Below are positions 12,210-22,298 of a stretch of DNA of 64,000 bases, piece by piece; within the stretch, counting starts at the first letter, position 1, and every line of letters begins with the position of its first letter. A model generated the notes under the pieces. That model was not told where the DNA came from and did not search any database. It was given only the letters and a program-made list of their open reading frames with translations. The DNA is from Isoetes taiwanensis (Eukaryota; Streptophyta; Lycopodiopsida; Isoetales; Isoetaceae), in the NCBI GenBank assembly GCA_021234155.1, contig JAJEKV010000240.1, positions 186,001 to 250,000 on the forward strand. The letters run 5' to 3'. The translations under genes and the position numbers were made by a program.

Positions 12210-13584
12210 GTTTAATCGTCTAATAAGATGTATGTTGACAGCTAAATGCAAACATGGCTTGCATCTTCTTGAAGGTGAAGGCACCTAAATTTCTGTGATT
12301 TATTACAATGGCCACTTCGTTATGTCCTTTATTTTCCAGTTCAAGATATGTCTGCAATTAGATGATGAACTCGGAGCTGCAAAGCAGGTTGAGAAGATGA
12401 TAAAATGTGTAGATTTTGAGCCAGATTACTTGAATGTTCTATCTCATGAAGCCATGTTCTACAAGTACAAAAAATGCTGTTTCTGCACTCTCTAGCTCGC
12501 TGAATTTGAGCCACCCTGGAATTAGAGAAATTACCATCTATAGGAATCTGTTATCTCTGGCATTGGAAGATTTAAAATGTCAAACTGACATGTTTGAAGT
12601 ATTCGAAGAAAGCTCTTGCACGCGTGGCAGAACTTGGAGCAGAGAGGTTATTTGATTCTGAAGATAAAGGACAAGGAAGCCACCTGGTTTCCAGGGTGCT
12701 CATCAAACCAGGGTTTGGCTGCGGCAAAATCTCAGAATTGGAAGCGATGTGCAGAGTTCTTTGCATGTGCATCTGAGTTCTATTCTGCATTTGATTTGAG
12801 GATACCATGGATAACGGACAGTTTCTGGAAACATCCCTTCTTCTAACCATAGCTGCAATCCTTGCTCAAGAAGGGCAGGATGATCCAGGGGAGTTAAAGA
12901 TGGCTTCAGTTTACTTGGAGAGATGGTGGAAGGTGATATTTTGTCTGCCTACTTTTATGTAGACATTATTATTCTGCACTAGTGATGCAAGTAGATTTTA
13001 TAAATCAATTGTTTTCGTTGATCCTTGTTTTAACAGATTCATTTGTTGATTTTGTCCCAACCAAACTGTGACAAGTCTGAATGAGAACTTCAGTGTGTAT
13101 TTAAGTATTTTAGCCTTTCACCTAAAGGGCAGAACTAAGTAGCACAAGATATTGTATCATTGCAACAGCATGCCACAGTGCACAGCCGAGCCCTTTTTTC
13201 AAAATGGCAATGGATTCCTATACTACTGGATACAAAACTGAGGTCACATCTGCTGCATTTCAGATCGGCTTCTAGGCTCCACTTTACCTGATTATAGAAG
13301 GGCTGTAATCGCGATGAGAAGATCAATTGCACTTGCTGATATGCAGAATATAGATAGTCACGGAAGTCTTGTAAGTTTATAGAGAAGCATATCGCATCAT
13401 TGTTGGCTTAAAGGATGGGAATTATCCTAGTGAAGAAACGCAGTGGCTGGTATCAACTGCATGGAATAGAGCTGCTCTTCAACATAAACTGTCACATGTA
13501 GCAGAAGGAGTAACAGTGGATGAATCTGTCTCTAGACCTACTGAAGCACTCACCTCGCTCTGGCACATTACAGACCACCTCTAG
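9616..13584 (+). pseudogene. ZIP4: ZIP4/SPO22-like meiotic TPR protein gene, partial and broken
   Basis: Several exon-like blocks together match the plant ZIP4/SPO22 family, a TPR scaffold of the ZMM group needed for class I meiotic crossovers. Blocks: 9631-10006 (LFLAFKALSGLNMFDEAEKY; donor at 10007); 10131-10328 (MHAKALRVLWLCHIGLLQYG; donor GTAAGTAG); 12340-12932 (FKICLQLDDELGAAKQVEKM, LSHEAMFYKYK, ITIYRNLLSLALED, then a W-GC-NQ-NW-EFF-A-EFY pattern typical of the family); 13264-13370 (DYRRAVIAMRRSIALADMQN); about 13372-13584 ([20 protein letters not shown], then [11 protein letters not shown]). The N-terminal part of the usual protein of about 900 residues is absent. Frameshifts occur at about 9820, 12468, 12600, 12675 and 12810, and one in-frame stop near 9938. 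It looks like a pseudogene, though consensus indels could inflate the damage. Confidence 0.75.
10366..12204 (+). mobile_element. 1.84-kb retro-inserted sequence with poly(A) tail and 14-bp target duplication
   Basis: The block is flanked by a 14-base direct repeat, AAGTTGTTTAATCG (10352-10365 and 12205-12218), and ends in about 36 A residues (12169-12204). AATAAAT lies about 50 bases before the tail. These are hallmarks of target-primed insertion by a LINE enzyme. It sits in a ZIP4 intron, 38 bases after the donor. The 5' part is GC-rich (GGCGGCGGCGGCGGCCGCC at about 10412). No reverse transcriptase or endonuclease is visible, so it is either a non-autonomous element or a processed copy of an unknown RNA. 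TTGCACTCATTGCAG-like phrases recur at about 10915-11010. Three short overlapping frames (10439-11448) are not convincing genes. Confidence 0.85.
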
Positions 13585-14163
13585 ACCACCTATGATAAAA
13601 AGCTTAACAGCACTCCTGAAACAGAAATGCAGAACACGCACAAAAGTAGGTGCCGACAATAATGCATAATGCTAAACATGAGCATTTTTTGACTAACAAG
13701 TCTGACTGAAGCAGTTGTAACATTAACTGGAATATGGTAACTTGAGAATGTTTTTGCACATTGGTGTTGCAAAACATTCTTATAAGACATTTTATTATCA
13801 AATTGCTTTTATGTTACAGGTAATTTTAGTGTTCTATGGATTGTGAGATTTTTTAAACAAATGACATTGTCTCGAGTTTGAAGCTTCATAAACTTTGGTT
13901 GTTGCAGTATCAATTCGTGTTGCACTTCATCCTTATTTCACAAAGATATAGACGCTATGGTTTTGCAAGGATATATTGGGTTCAAGTCCCACATCGGGTT
14001 CAAGTCCCATATCGTAAAGTTGCTATTGACTACATGTTTGTTTCTATTGCAATATGCAAACAATATGCTTATGTTCAATATCTGCAATATCTTTATCAAG
14101 GTCTCAAAGGGGCCAAAAAATTTTCTAGATAACACCAACTATTACTCATTATATGCTTATAAT
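13585..14163. other. No gene recognised
   Basis: AT-rich spacer after the ZIP4-like gene. GGGTTCAAGTCCCA occurs twice in tandem at about 13979-14013. It resembles a tRNA T-arm but no tRNA can be folded around it. Confidence 0.5.
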
Positions 14164-14390
14164 AAATTCCCCCTAAAACCTTTTTTTGGTTTGAGTGCAT
14201 ATTCATACTAGGTGTGACCTAGGGCAGTGAGAGTCTCTCTCCCCCGCCTCCTTGATCATACAATACCATTAAGTACATTTGGTTTCAATCTTATAGTATC
14301 TCATTAATCATGTTATACATCATACCCCACAAACGAGGATCACTATCTACTATTGAAAATGAGGCATAGCTCGTGAATATGCCCATCCAA
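14164..14390. repeat. Diverged core of the foldback family seen at 63.4-63.9 kb
   Basis: Shared landmarks in the same order with the core of the 63388-63937 element: CCCCCTAAAACC, GGTTTGAGTGCATATTCA, TAGGGCAGTGAGAG, CTTATAGTAT, CATACCCCACAAACGAGGA, GTGAATATGCCCATCCAA. The long arms are missing here, so this is a degraded or arm-less relative. Confidence 0.7.
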
Positions 14391-15896
14391 GAGCTCTCGA
14401 TACTGAAGGCATCCTTGTATGAATATGCACTGAAGGCATCCTTGTATGAATATGCACTCAATTAATGTATTTCTCACATGAAATCCAAGTTTTTGACATG
14501 TTTCATAGTTTAACAAATCATTTGCATAGGACACTGCGCTACCCCAACACCTTTATGCGATTGGAAAGATGTCAATTATGTGAATGTGTGGAAGATTGTA
14601 CAGATCCATGGCCAACATTTTGACTTGGAGGGAAGTATGAGCATTACTTTTGCACGTAGATAATGGCCCTATTATGTGGCATATTGAATTAATCGCTTCT
14701 ATCCATCTAGATTATGGTGCATCAATTCCAACTAAGCATCTGTTGAATCGTTGAAAATCTAACAAGAATTTTCATGCACTTTTAGTGCACAATTAAACAG
14801 TTATATGAACGCTATGAACGCTCTTTGAAGGTTCAAAAAAAAAAGGCCACAGGTGGCTGTGTATGTCGAGGAGGCCCCTCCACCCTAAATCGATCTGCTG
14901 TGATTTCTTCAATCACATCTCCACGAAAGAACAATGAACTTACAATGGGTATTGTTCTATACAATCATCATCATCCCCATCATGTGGTTTTTTTTGCTGG
15001 CAATGAAGCAATAAAACTTTGTCAAATGGTTCCTCTTTAGGTTTTGGCAAGGGAATGGTGTCTCAGGCATCCTTGGCCATCAATCCCAGCAATAGCCGTT
15101 CCTTCTTATGGACTTGTATGTTTCTTGCAGGCCTTCTCCTTCCTCAATATCGTTCACAACCCCAACTGCAAGCCCCTGGTGGTGCATTGGAGGTCTGCTA
15201 GCAAGGATGGCAGATGGCTTCTGAGATCCCTTTGTCAACTTTCTACAAATGGAAAATAAAAAGGATTTTGTGGAAGGATACGGGGTAACTGAACATAGAA
15301 ATGTAAGGTCTTTGAAACTAAGACCTCACACTTTGGAAGCAGATAGCATATTCACCATGTAAATTACCAAGAATGTGGAGACTATGCCGCATAGATTAAA
15401 AAAAGACCACTCATAAAACAAGAGAGAATATATTGAAGTTGCCTTCTATCGTAAGAAAAAATACATCAAGAAGTTGATATAGTATAGAAGAGACGACTGA
15501 AAAGCATGTATCCAAGACTTTTTTCTTGAGTGGTTGAAAAGAAAACCAATCAATGGAAAGAAGAGTGTTAGAAGTGGAAAGAAAGGCTCAGATGACTAGA
15601 TAGCTGCTCGCAGAAGCCTTTATTGGTCTCGGTGAGCGTTATCGCATTGTGCACTGGATCAGGCTCTTACAATGATTCATGATAAAATAGATGAAATTAA
15701 ATCTATGGTGCCTAGGCCTGAAAAGTTAGCCAAGTTAGTATGGAGAGAAGAGTTTTTGAAGGTTAGCATCATTGGGGCATTGATGCATGGGCATGAATCA
15801 GGCACACTAGGACATTTCTCGATTAAGCTTTGGCCAGATGAGAACTTTTAACAGTGGGTCTCTCAATCATGTATTGAAGACAATGGAAGATTCAAC
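14391..15896. other. No gene recognised
   Basis: A direct duplication of CTGAAGGCATCCTTGTATGA lies at 14403-14450. Two overlapping frames at 15019-15259 have mixed hydrophobic character but no domain I know. Otherwise AT-rich DNA up to the target duplication of the transposon at 15901. Confidence 0.5.
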
Positions 15897-16119
15897 AGAA
15901 GGGTGTAAATTTGATAGTGGTACCCCAAAATGCGCGAAAGCACCAAGCACCTAAAGCACCTAAATTCGAGCAGTGACAGTTTTTTTGCAGAGGACATCAT
16001 TTGCCTCGTTTCCCGCGCGCCCTTTCTTTATTCTGCCCCAATTTCGAATCCCCTGTTTCCGAATCCTCTTCCTTGATCACCAATTCCGTCACACAATCCT
16101 TTGATCCGTTCAATTTACA

Positions 16120-17173
16120 ATGGCCGGCGGTGGAAAGCAAGATTTCATAGACATTCATGGACTTTCTGGTGAAGGATTGCAGCCTGCTTTGAAAGTAAAA
16201 TGGTTGGAAGAGAATGTAACAGATGCACAATGGGCCTCGGTTTGGCAAGAAGGCCCAAGCAACAAGATGAAAGTTTCCATGATCCAGCCTCGGTTCCGAG
16301 AAAAATTGGACAGATTGTTGAAAAAATTATATCAAAAGGAAACTATGCCAAACAATGAAGTGAGAAAGCAGGTGGCTTATGCTTTTGCAGGGGAAAATTG
16401 TGATACTGCCATTTCAAACCCTGCAAAGCACAAGATCAATTGGGCCTCTTTTGGGGCTCAAGTTATGAAGTATAGAAATTGCAGGTCTAGTAGAGGAAAG
16501 GATGTCCAAGTTGCCACTTCTAGCAAAGTTACTTGCTTAGAAAGTTCAAAATTAGACCACTCTGCTTTAAAAGAGAACTTTGAATTGATTAAGGAAGCTG
16601 TAAATAAGCTTGAGAATGAAAGGGCAAGCATGTTAGAAGAGGTGCATGCAATTGAGGTTAGTTTAGTCAGAGAGGCTAAGTCTAATGAAAATTCGGTGTG
16701 GAACTTGAAGAGAGCATGAAGAAAGTTGAGGATTTGAAGACCACAATATCCGAAAGTTGCGGGAGGATTCTCGATCCGAGGAAGGAATTGGAGATGACAC
16801 TACAAATGGAGACATATTATCATGAATCGAAGTTAAAACCTTTTCAAGTCTCCGTGATCTGTAAGGGAGCAGCTCGAGGAAGAATACCTTGGAAGTGGAG
16901 ATCAAAGAGAAAGAGGCCAGAATTTCAGAACTCGTGAGCTAATCTTTCTAATCTTACGTAATTGAAGAATATAAGTTTTAATCCATTACGCATCAACACT
17001 ATCGCCAGAAGACTACCGTGAACTGCAACTTTGGTGCTTCTAACGTGCTTGTGGCCTACTTTTTTTTTCATGATAGGTACAAATTGTCTTTGATTTTAAG
17101 TTGTGATCATGAGTACCATGTGGCTTGTGCAGCCTTGTTGAAGGAAGGTAAATGCAAGGTATGTGGGGTGTAA
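16120..17173 (+). CDS. Transposon gene 1: coiled-coil protein with C-terminal Cys/His cluster
   Basis: The first open block, 16120-16719 (MAGGGKQDFIDIHGLSGEGL), is followed by a long charged coiled coil (ALKENFELIKEAVNKLENER). It continues in another frame from about 16698 (LEESMKKVEDLKTTISES) after a one-base shift. An intron seems to end at TGATAG near 17077. A last exon then reads LSCDHEYHVACAALLKEGK followed by CKVCGV and a stop at 17173. That C-x-H-x2-H-x2-C...C-x2-C spacing resembles the second half of a RING- or PHD-like zinc-binding fold. The protein may help the transposase oligomerise or bind DNA; function is inferred only from the domain types. Family unknown. Confidence 0.55.
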
Positions 17174-17286
17174 TTCATCCATTTATTTCTTGAGCTTGGC
17201 ATGCATGTGACAAACAGTTGTATAAATAAAATAGTTGATATGCCTACGAGATATACCTACAAATCAACTTGATTCACTTGGTAGGT

Positions 17287-17795
17287 CCTCTTACGCTCAC
17301 ATCAAGACTACGTGCCACCTTCCGGAATTGAAAAAGTGCCGAAAGATGATGTGTAGTCCTAAAAAGCAGTTAAGGCAAAAGGCTAGAAAAGCATCCACTG
17401 AAGGATATGCAAGTGAGCAGGATGAAACTGTTGTTGAACAGGATGGTGCAGGATGTAGTAAGGATGTACAAATTACCCCATCGAGAGAGAAGAAAGCAGC
17501 CAACAAAAGGAAAAGGAAAGATGGAGAGATTGCAACAAAGAAGGGCAAAAACATTAAAAAGGCAAAGAACACAGGTCAAGAAGGCAGGAAGTACAATTTT
17601 AGAAGGAGGGCATTGGCAAATGATATGGAATCTGTAAAAGAAGTTGAGGTTGAAACAATTACAGAAAATGAAGAACTAGAAAAGACAGAAACAGAAAAGG
17701 AAGTACTAGAAAAGGAAGACACAGGTACCAAAATGAATGCAATTATGGAGGTCTTAAGAGGCAATTCAAATTTGTCTATAAAATCTTTGATTTAA
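17287..17795 (+). CDS. Transposon exon or gene: highly charged, lysine/glutamate-rich protein
   Basis: An open block follows a possible splice acceptor (TTGGTAG near 17284). It encodes a basic stretch with nuclear-localisation-like clusters (ANKRKRKDGEIATKKGKNIK) and then an acidic glutamate-rich tail. No domain is recognised. It may be the last exon of the plus-strand transposon gene if the zinc-cluster stop at 17173 is bypassed by splicing, or a separate small gene. It ends 360 bases before the 3' end of the opposing transposase gene. Confidence 0.4.
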
Positions 17796-18156
17796 CTATA
17801 GATGTTTGAATGTTCAGGTACAATTGTATTTCAAGACCAAAATGTTGAACAAATGGTTGATCAAAATGTTGACATGTTATTATTAATTTAGTATTTTAAA
17901 TTTCTGTTTGTGTTTGTGTTTGAGTTGTTTACTTTATATTTTTTGAATGATAGGTGTACAGCCACAATTTTGTACATGTTATACAGGCAGATATGCCACA
18001 ATTTTGATGTAATACAGGAACATAAATACAAGACTTTCAGGTTACAATTGCATTGATGTTTTTTGTGTGAGTGCTTTTGCTTTAATAGTCAAACTATGAA
18101 TAGTAATTGAGTCAATACCATATGAACAGTATTTAAGCTGAGTTTGAACATAGAAT

Positions 18157-21100
18157 TTAAGCTGAGTTTGGGAGGCTACATATAATCTGTTGGCAAGTGT
18201 CTTCAGCCATAGTATACAACATACCATCCTCTTCATCTGCAATCATTTCAAAGTTAGCTAATCTTACAAGGTGGCTATACACACTAGCCACAGGCTGGTC
18301 ATCCAGTAGCTCAAATTTGAGACCACCCACTGTTTTATAGTAACATCCCGAGACAAACAATGATTCAACTCCAAATACATTTCCCCATCCATCCACATAA
18401 TCCTCAAGCAAAGTGTTCTTTGCTTCGTGCACTTCAATACATAAAAATCAACCCCCTCTTCATTACCTTCCTCTGTATTGACAAAGAAAATTATCTCCAA
18501 CCTCTACCATAGAACTAGCTATGTCATAGTCTTCCTCATCTTCCTCTTCTTCATGTTCATCTTCTACTTCTATCGCAAGTCTTCATCGATGCTTTATTAG
18601 CATCATTAGTTGCTTTAATCTCCTTCAGTTTTAGTTCAAGTGGTTTCCCAACCACCAATGCGTGACTTCGTGGTGCAGAGTCCCATTGGAATTGAACACA
18701 ATTCATGAAGCATGAGAGAGGTCTATAAGCTACCTTTAGAGTGTTGTCCTTGTCACATGGTCTTATGCAATGGAGTTGTGTAGTTCCTTTCAAAGTGTGA
18801 CAGTCAAATCTCTCAGATCTATCTATTTTTGAGGGATCAATTTCCCAGAAGTACCTGCACAAGTGCTTAGTGCTGTAAGTGCTTTCGATCTTTGAAACAG
18901 TTGAAGAATATCGATATCAAAAATAAAAAAGAAGACAATCTTGATTTAGAATTTTGGGAAATATCATGTTTACATAATAGAGTAGCCCATTAACAACCAC
19001 ATACACAAACAATTTATATATTCATGCCCTTAATTTCTAAGTGCTTAAGTGCTTTAAGTGCTTAAGTGCTTTAAGTGCATAAGTGCTTTAAGTATGCAGA
19101 GGAAAACCAGTAAAGTATACCTTGTTATGTCATTATCAGTGGGATTGTTGTTGAATATACCACCTAAGAAATGCAACCACCTCCTTTGCACACTGCAATT
19201 TCTTTCCATCATATTTCATCTGTTCCTTTGTTAGAATCCTCTTGATGACAGCTCCAGCACCATCATGCTCACCTTTTCCATGTGAGCTAGCAAAAACATT
19301 CCAGAGAATATCCTTTTGAAGATGTTTGTAAAACCTACCAAGGAAGTAAAATGGTCTTGCCGACTTAAACTGTGAAGAACAGCCATCACTCCAGAAAACA
19401 TGTTTGTTATAGTTAATTCCCATAGATTTTAGCCAATCTGCATGATTTTGGAGACAAAGCTGGACAAACTCAGTATCATGAGTTTTGTCATCACTGATAT
19501 AGAAGTGAGTCTCCTTCACAATTCCTTTCAATGAGTTTTTTCTTTTCTCTTTTGCAGCATTTTTCTTTTTAATCTCTTTGTCATCTTCTTCCTTCTTACG
19601 TCTTGCTTCGCGCCTCCGATTTTCTCATTCTTCTATAAGTGATGTGTACAAGAATGGAGACCGATCAAGATGCGATTGGCGAGGATTGAGCTTCTTGTTG
19701 AATTTTAAATCCATAATTCTCTGCAAAATCTATCACAGAGACAATAGTATCATCTGCAAAATTTGTCAAACATTGCCCTGAATTGTTTTGCTTGCCAATG
19801 AGCTCAGTAATTATGTGGAACAAATGTCTTGAGTTTTAGTTGCATCTGATGGAATTCAAAAAGGAGAACCTGATTTGTATGCCAATCTTGTAACCTTTGA
19901 AGGTTTCTTGCCAGACCCTAGTTTTCTTGTTACGTACTTCTTTTCTTGAGGAAGAGGATAAAGCTTTAATTTACCTCTACACTAACACACACCCAACTTC
20001 AAGTAAAATCTAAACTACTTTTACCTGTTCAAACACTTTCCAATTAACATCCTGCTTATTATTCTTAACCTTCTCTCTGGGGCATGTTGGCAGCCTACAT
20101 TAAAGCAATCAAATATGTTAAAATCAAGGCAATCAAAACTGGAAATTGCAAGGAAACCACACTTGCCTCTTCAAACCACACTTTGTACATGTCTGCATTA
20201 GACATGCATGCTTGTGCCATTCATCATTCTCATCCTTAGCGCACACAATTTGTCTCCAATAATCACTAGTTGATTTGATTGTGTTTTCTTTAGCAATACA
20301 TGTTGGACCCGAACCACAAATTCTGCACTTACACTTGCAATCTTTGTGTACACCATAAGGATCAGTCCTCATGTTATTTATGGCTTGCATGGCAAACTCA
20401 AGATGCAGATGGTATTGGCAACAACATGTTTCTCTTTCTTGAAGCCTCCTAATATAGCTTGGTTTCAATCTTTCAAAAGTCTGCATATCTTCATATCAGG
20501 ATGTTTCTTTTCAAAAGCAAGGTATAGTTGCAACTGAACAAAAAAAAATTAAAAAAATTAGATTTCAGAACCATGTAAGAAATATAGAAACTAAAAAAGC
20601 ATGAGAATAACAAATAAATGGTTCAAGGAATACCTGTGTCACTTCTAGCAAATGTATTGGATGATCAATTTTTCACCACTCTCGGTTACATGCTTTCTAA
20701 CATGTTTTTATAAGGTGAAACTCGTGTATTCTCATGCCAAAACCTTCTCACAACACTTATCTCTTCCGGGGAAAGTGCATCAAATCTCTTCTTCCTTGCA
20801 TGCATTGACCATGGACCAAACATCAAACTCGCACATATTCGTCTTTCTAAATGCAGGCTCTACAGTTTTCTTGGGAATTGAAAGAAGCCTTGAAATTGCT
20901 CTCGATTAGTCCCTTTAACCGTGGAAGGCGCCATTTGGAGGGTGGTTTTCCTTGCTTGGAGTACATCAAGATTACTTCTTTGAAATTTTTGTACTGCATG
21001 GTTTCTCTCACATTGGAAATCATATCTTTCATCACATGAAATTCCTTGAGATCTGCTATAGTAACATGTGGTAAATGTTTGATCCTTTTTAAAAACGTGG

Positions 21101-21352
21101 TGCTACTCTTCCTTTTGAATCATCATCAGCACAATTCCTTACAATGTGAAAAAAAGAATCCTCTAACTCTTTTGAAAGTTCCTGTTGTCTTCTTTGACTC
21201 AGAGAACGTTCTTTTTTCTTCTGTACTAAAGGTGCAATGTTCTCCTTCTCCAATTCTCTAATCCTCTTTCTGGATTCTCGTTTTCTCCTGGATTCTAGCT
21301 CCAAGTAAATTCTTCGTTTAGCAGAATCAATGCTTTCAGGAGAACTTGCCAT
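18157..21352 (-). pseudogene. Transposase of the 5.8-kb element (DDE/D-like), with introns and frame breaks
   Basis: The likely start at 21352 reads MASSPESIDSAKRRIYLELE, followed by a basic coiled region. Then come CEFDVWSMVNACKEEKRFDA; a Cys/His-rich block at 20133-20486 (RLQERETCCCQYHLHLE, then CKCKCRICGSGPTC); IVSVIDFAENYGF at about 19713-19740; KHVFWSDGCSSQFKSARPFY at about 19360-19400; and SSHGKGEHDGAGAVIKRI at about 19240-19285. The C-terminal part is FWEIDPSKIDRSERFDCHTL and VESLFVSGCYYKTVGGLKF. DFAENY, SDG-x-SSQFK and HGKG-x2-DG-x-G-x2-KR are motifs I associate with a widespread, mostly unnamed eukaryotic transposase family; the acidic residues are candidates for the catalytic set. 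Several blocks change frame. Some of these gaps are spliced introns and others, such as the T/A run at about 21090, are single-base breaks. Confidence 0.65.
19039..19093. repeat. AAGTGCTT minisatellite inside a transposase intron
   Basis: AAGTGCTTAAGTGCTTT-type units are tandemly repeated about six times between two transposase exon blocks. The complement, AAAGCACTTAAGCACTT, is nearly the same word as the subterminal AAAGCACCTAAAGCAC motifs at both transposon ends, and a related AAGTGCTTAGTGCTGTAAG lies at about 18861. This suggests a shared binding motif. Confidence 0.8.
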
Positions 21353-21823
21353 GAAATTGATATGATCAAGGAATTGCAATTCTAATTTGTCAGAATTGCA
21401 ATTGAAATGAACTAGTTTATTCCGGAATTGAAGAATGATAGCAAGAACTGATACAAATTCCCGCCATCCAAGAAATCCCGCCATCCGGTAGAATCAACTA
21501 AGAAATCAATTCCCGCGCCCAAAGAATCAATCCATGTCATCGATCCCTTCCTCCTCGGAAGAGGATTGCTATTTCTGGAATAACAACCTCATAATTCGTT
21601 ACTCTAAATTTTGATCGAGGAATAAGCACCTAAAGCACTTAAAGCAAGTGTCCGGACAATGCTTTTGGGGTACCACTATCAAATTTACACCCAGAAGATA
21701 ACCAACATGACACATCCAAACCAACATGCACATGGGATTCAATTCTAGATGTGAAATTGAAAAGGAAAGTGACAAATACCTTAGGCAAAGTTCCATGTAA
21801 CTTTGGGTGAATCACAATCGAAA

Positions 21824-22298
21824 AAGCTACCGAGGAGGCTTAACTTACAACTTGATAAAAGTATGAATATTCTTGTTTATAACGGACCGCTTGTCATTTT
21901 TGTTCATGTATCTTGACAAAGAGCTTGGAGAAACTGTTAAAAAATGAGCCTAAGTTGTTGTATGCAATATACTGAAGTAAAAAAATATATTTATCATTTT
22001 ACTCCACAAATTTCATGGTCGTCCATGTACGTAGTGAAAATTTGCACTTTTCTAGTTGTTCAAGCTACCGAGGAGGCTTAACTTACAGCTTGATAAAAGT
22101 ATGAATACTTCTTGTTTATACGGGCCACTTGTCTTTTTTGTTCATGTATCTTAATAGAGAGCTTGGAGAAATTGTTAAAAAACAAGCCTAAGTTGTTGTA
22201 TGTAATATACTGAAGTAATAAACTATACTTGTCATTTTACTCCACAAATTTCATGGTCGTCCGTGTACGTGGTGAAAATTTGAACTTTTCTAGTTGTT
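21824..22298. repeat. Tandem duplication of a 238-bp block
   Basis: AAGCTACCGAGGAGGCTTAA starts at 21824 and again at 22062. The two units stay aligned to TTCTAGTTGTT with scattered substitutions and small indels. No coding is seen. Confidence 0.92.

Larger units (their letters stand above)
15901..21692. mobile_element. 5.8-kb DNA transposon with 30-bp TIRs, 4-bp TSD and two convergent genes, superfamily uncertain
   Basis: The left end 15901-15930 (GGGTGTAAATTTGATAGTGG...) is repeated perfectly in inverted form at 21663-21692. AGAA flanks both ends (15897-15900 and 21693-21696) as a 4-base target duplication. A plus-strand gene or genes fill the left third (16120-17795) and a minus-strand transposase gene fills the rest (18157-21352), with 3' ends facing. 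Subterminal AAGCACCTAAAGCAC motifs lie just inside both ends, in the same orientation. The TSD length and GGG termini would fit Sola-type transposons, but that is only a hypothesis. The perfect TIRs suggest fairly recent movement. Confidence 0.88.

Noticed and set aside
13970-14015. Two tandem GGGTTCAAGTCCCA words resembling tRNA T-arms
   Set aside because: No acceptor, D-arm or anticodon arm can be placed around them, so a tRNA gene is not supported.
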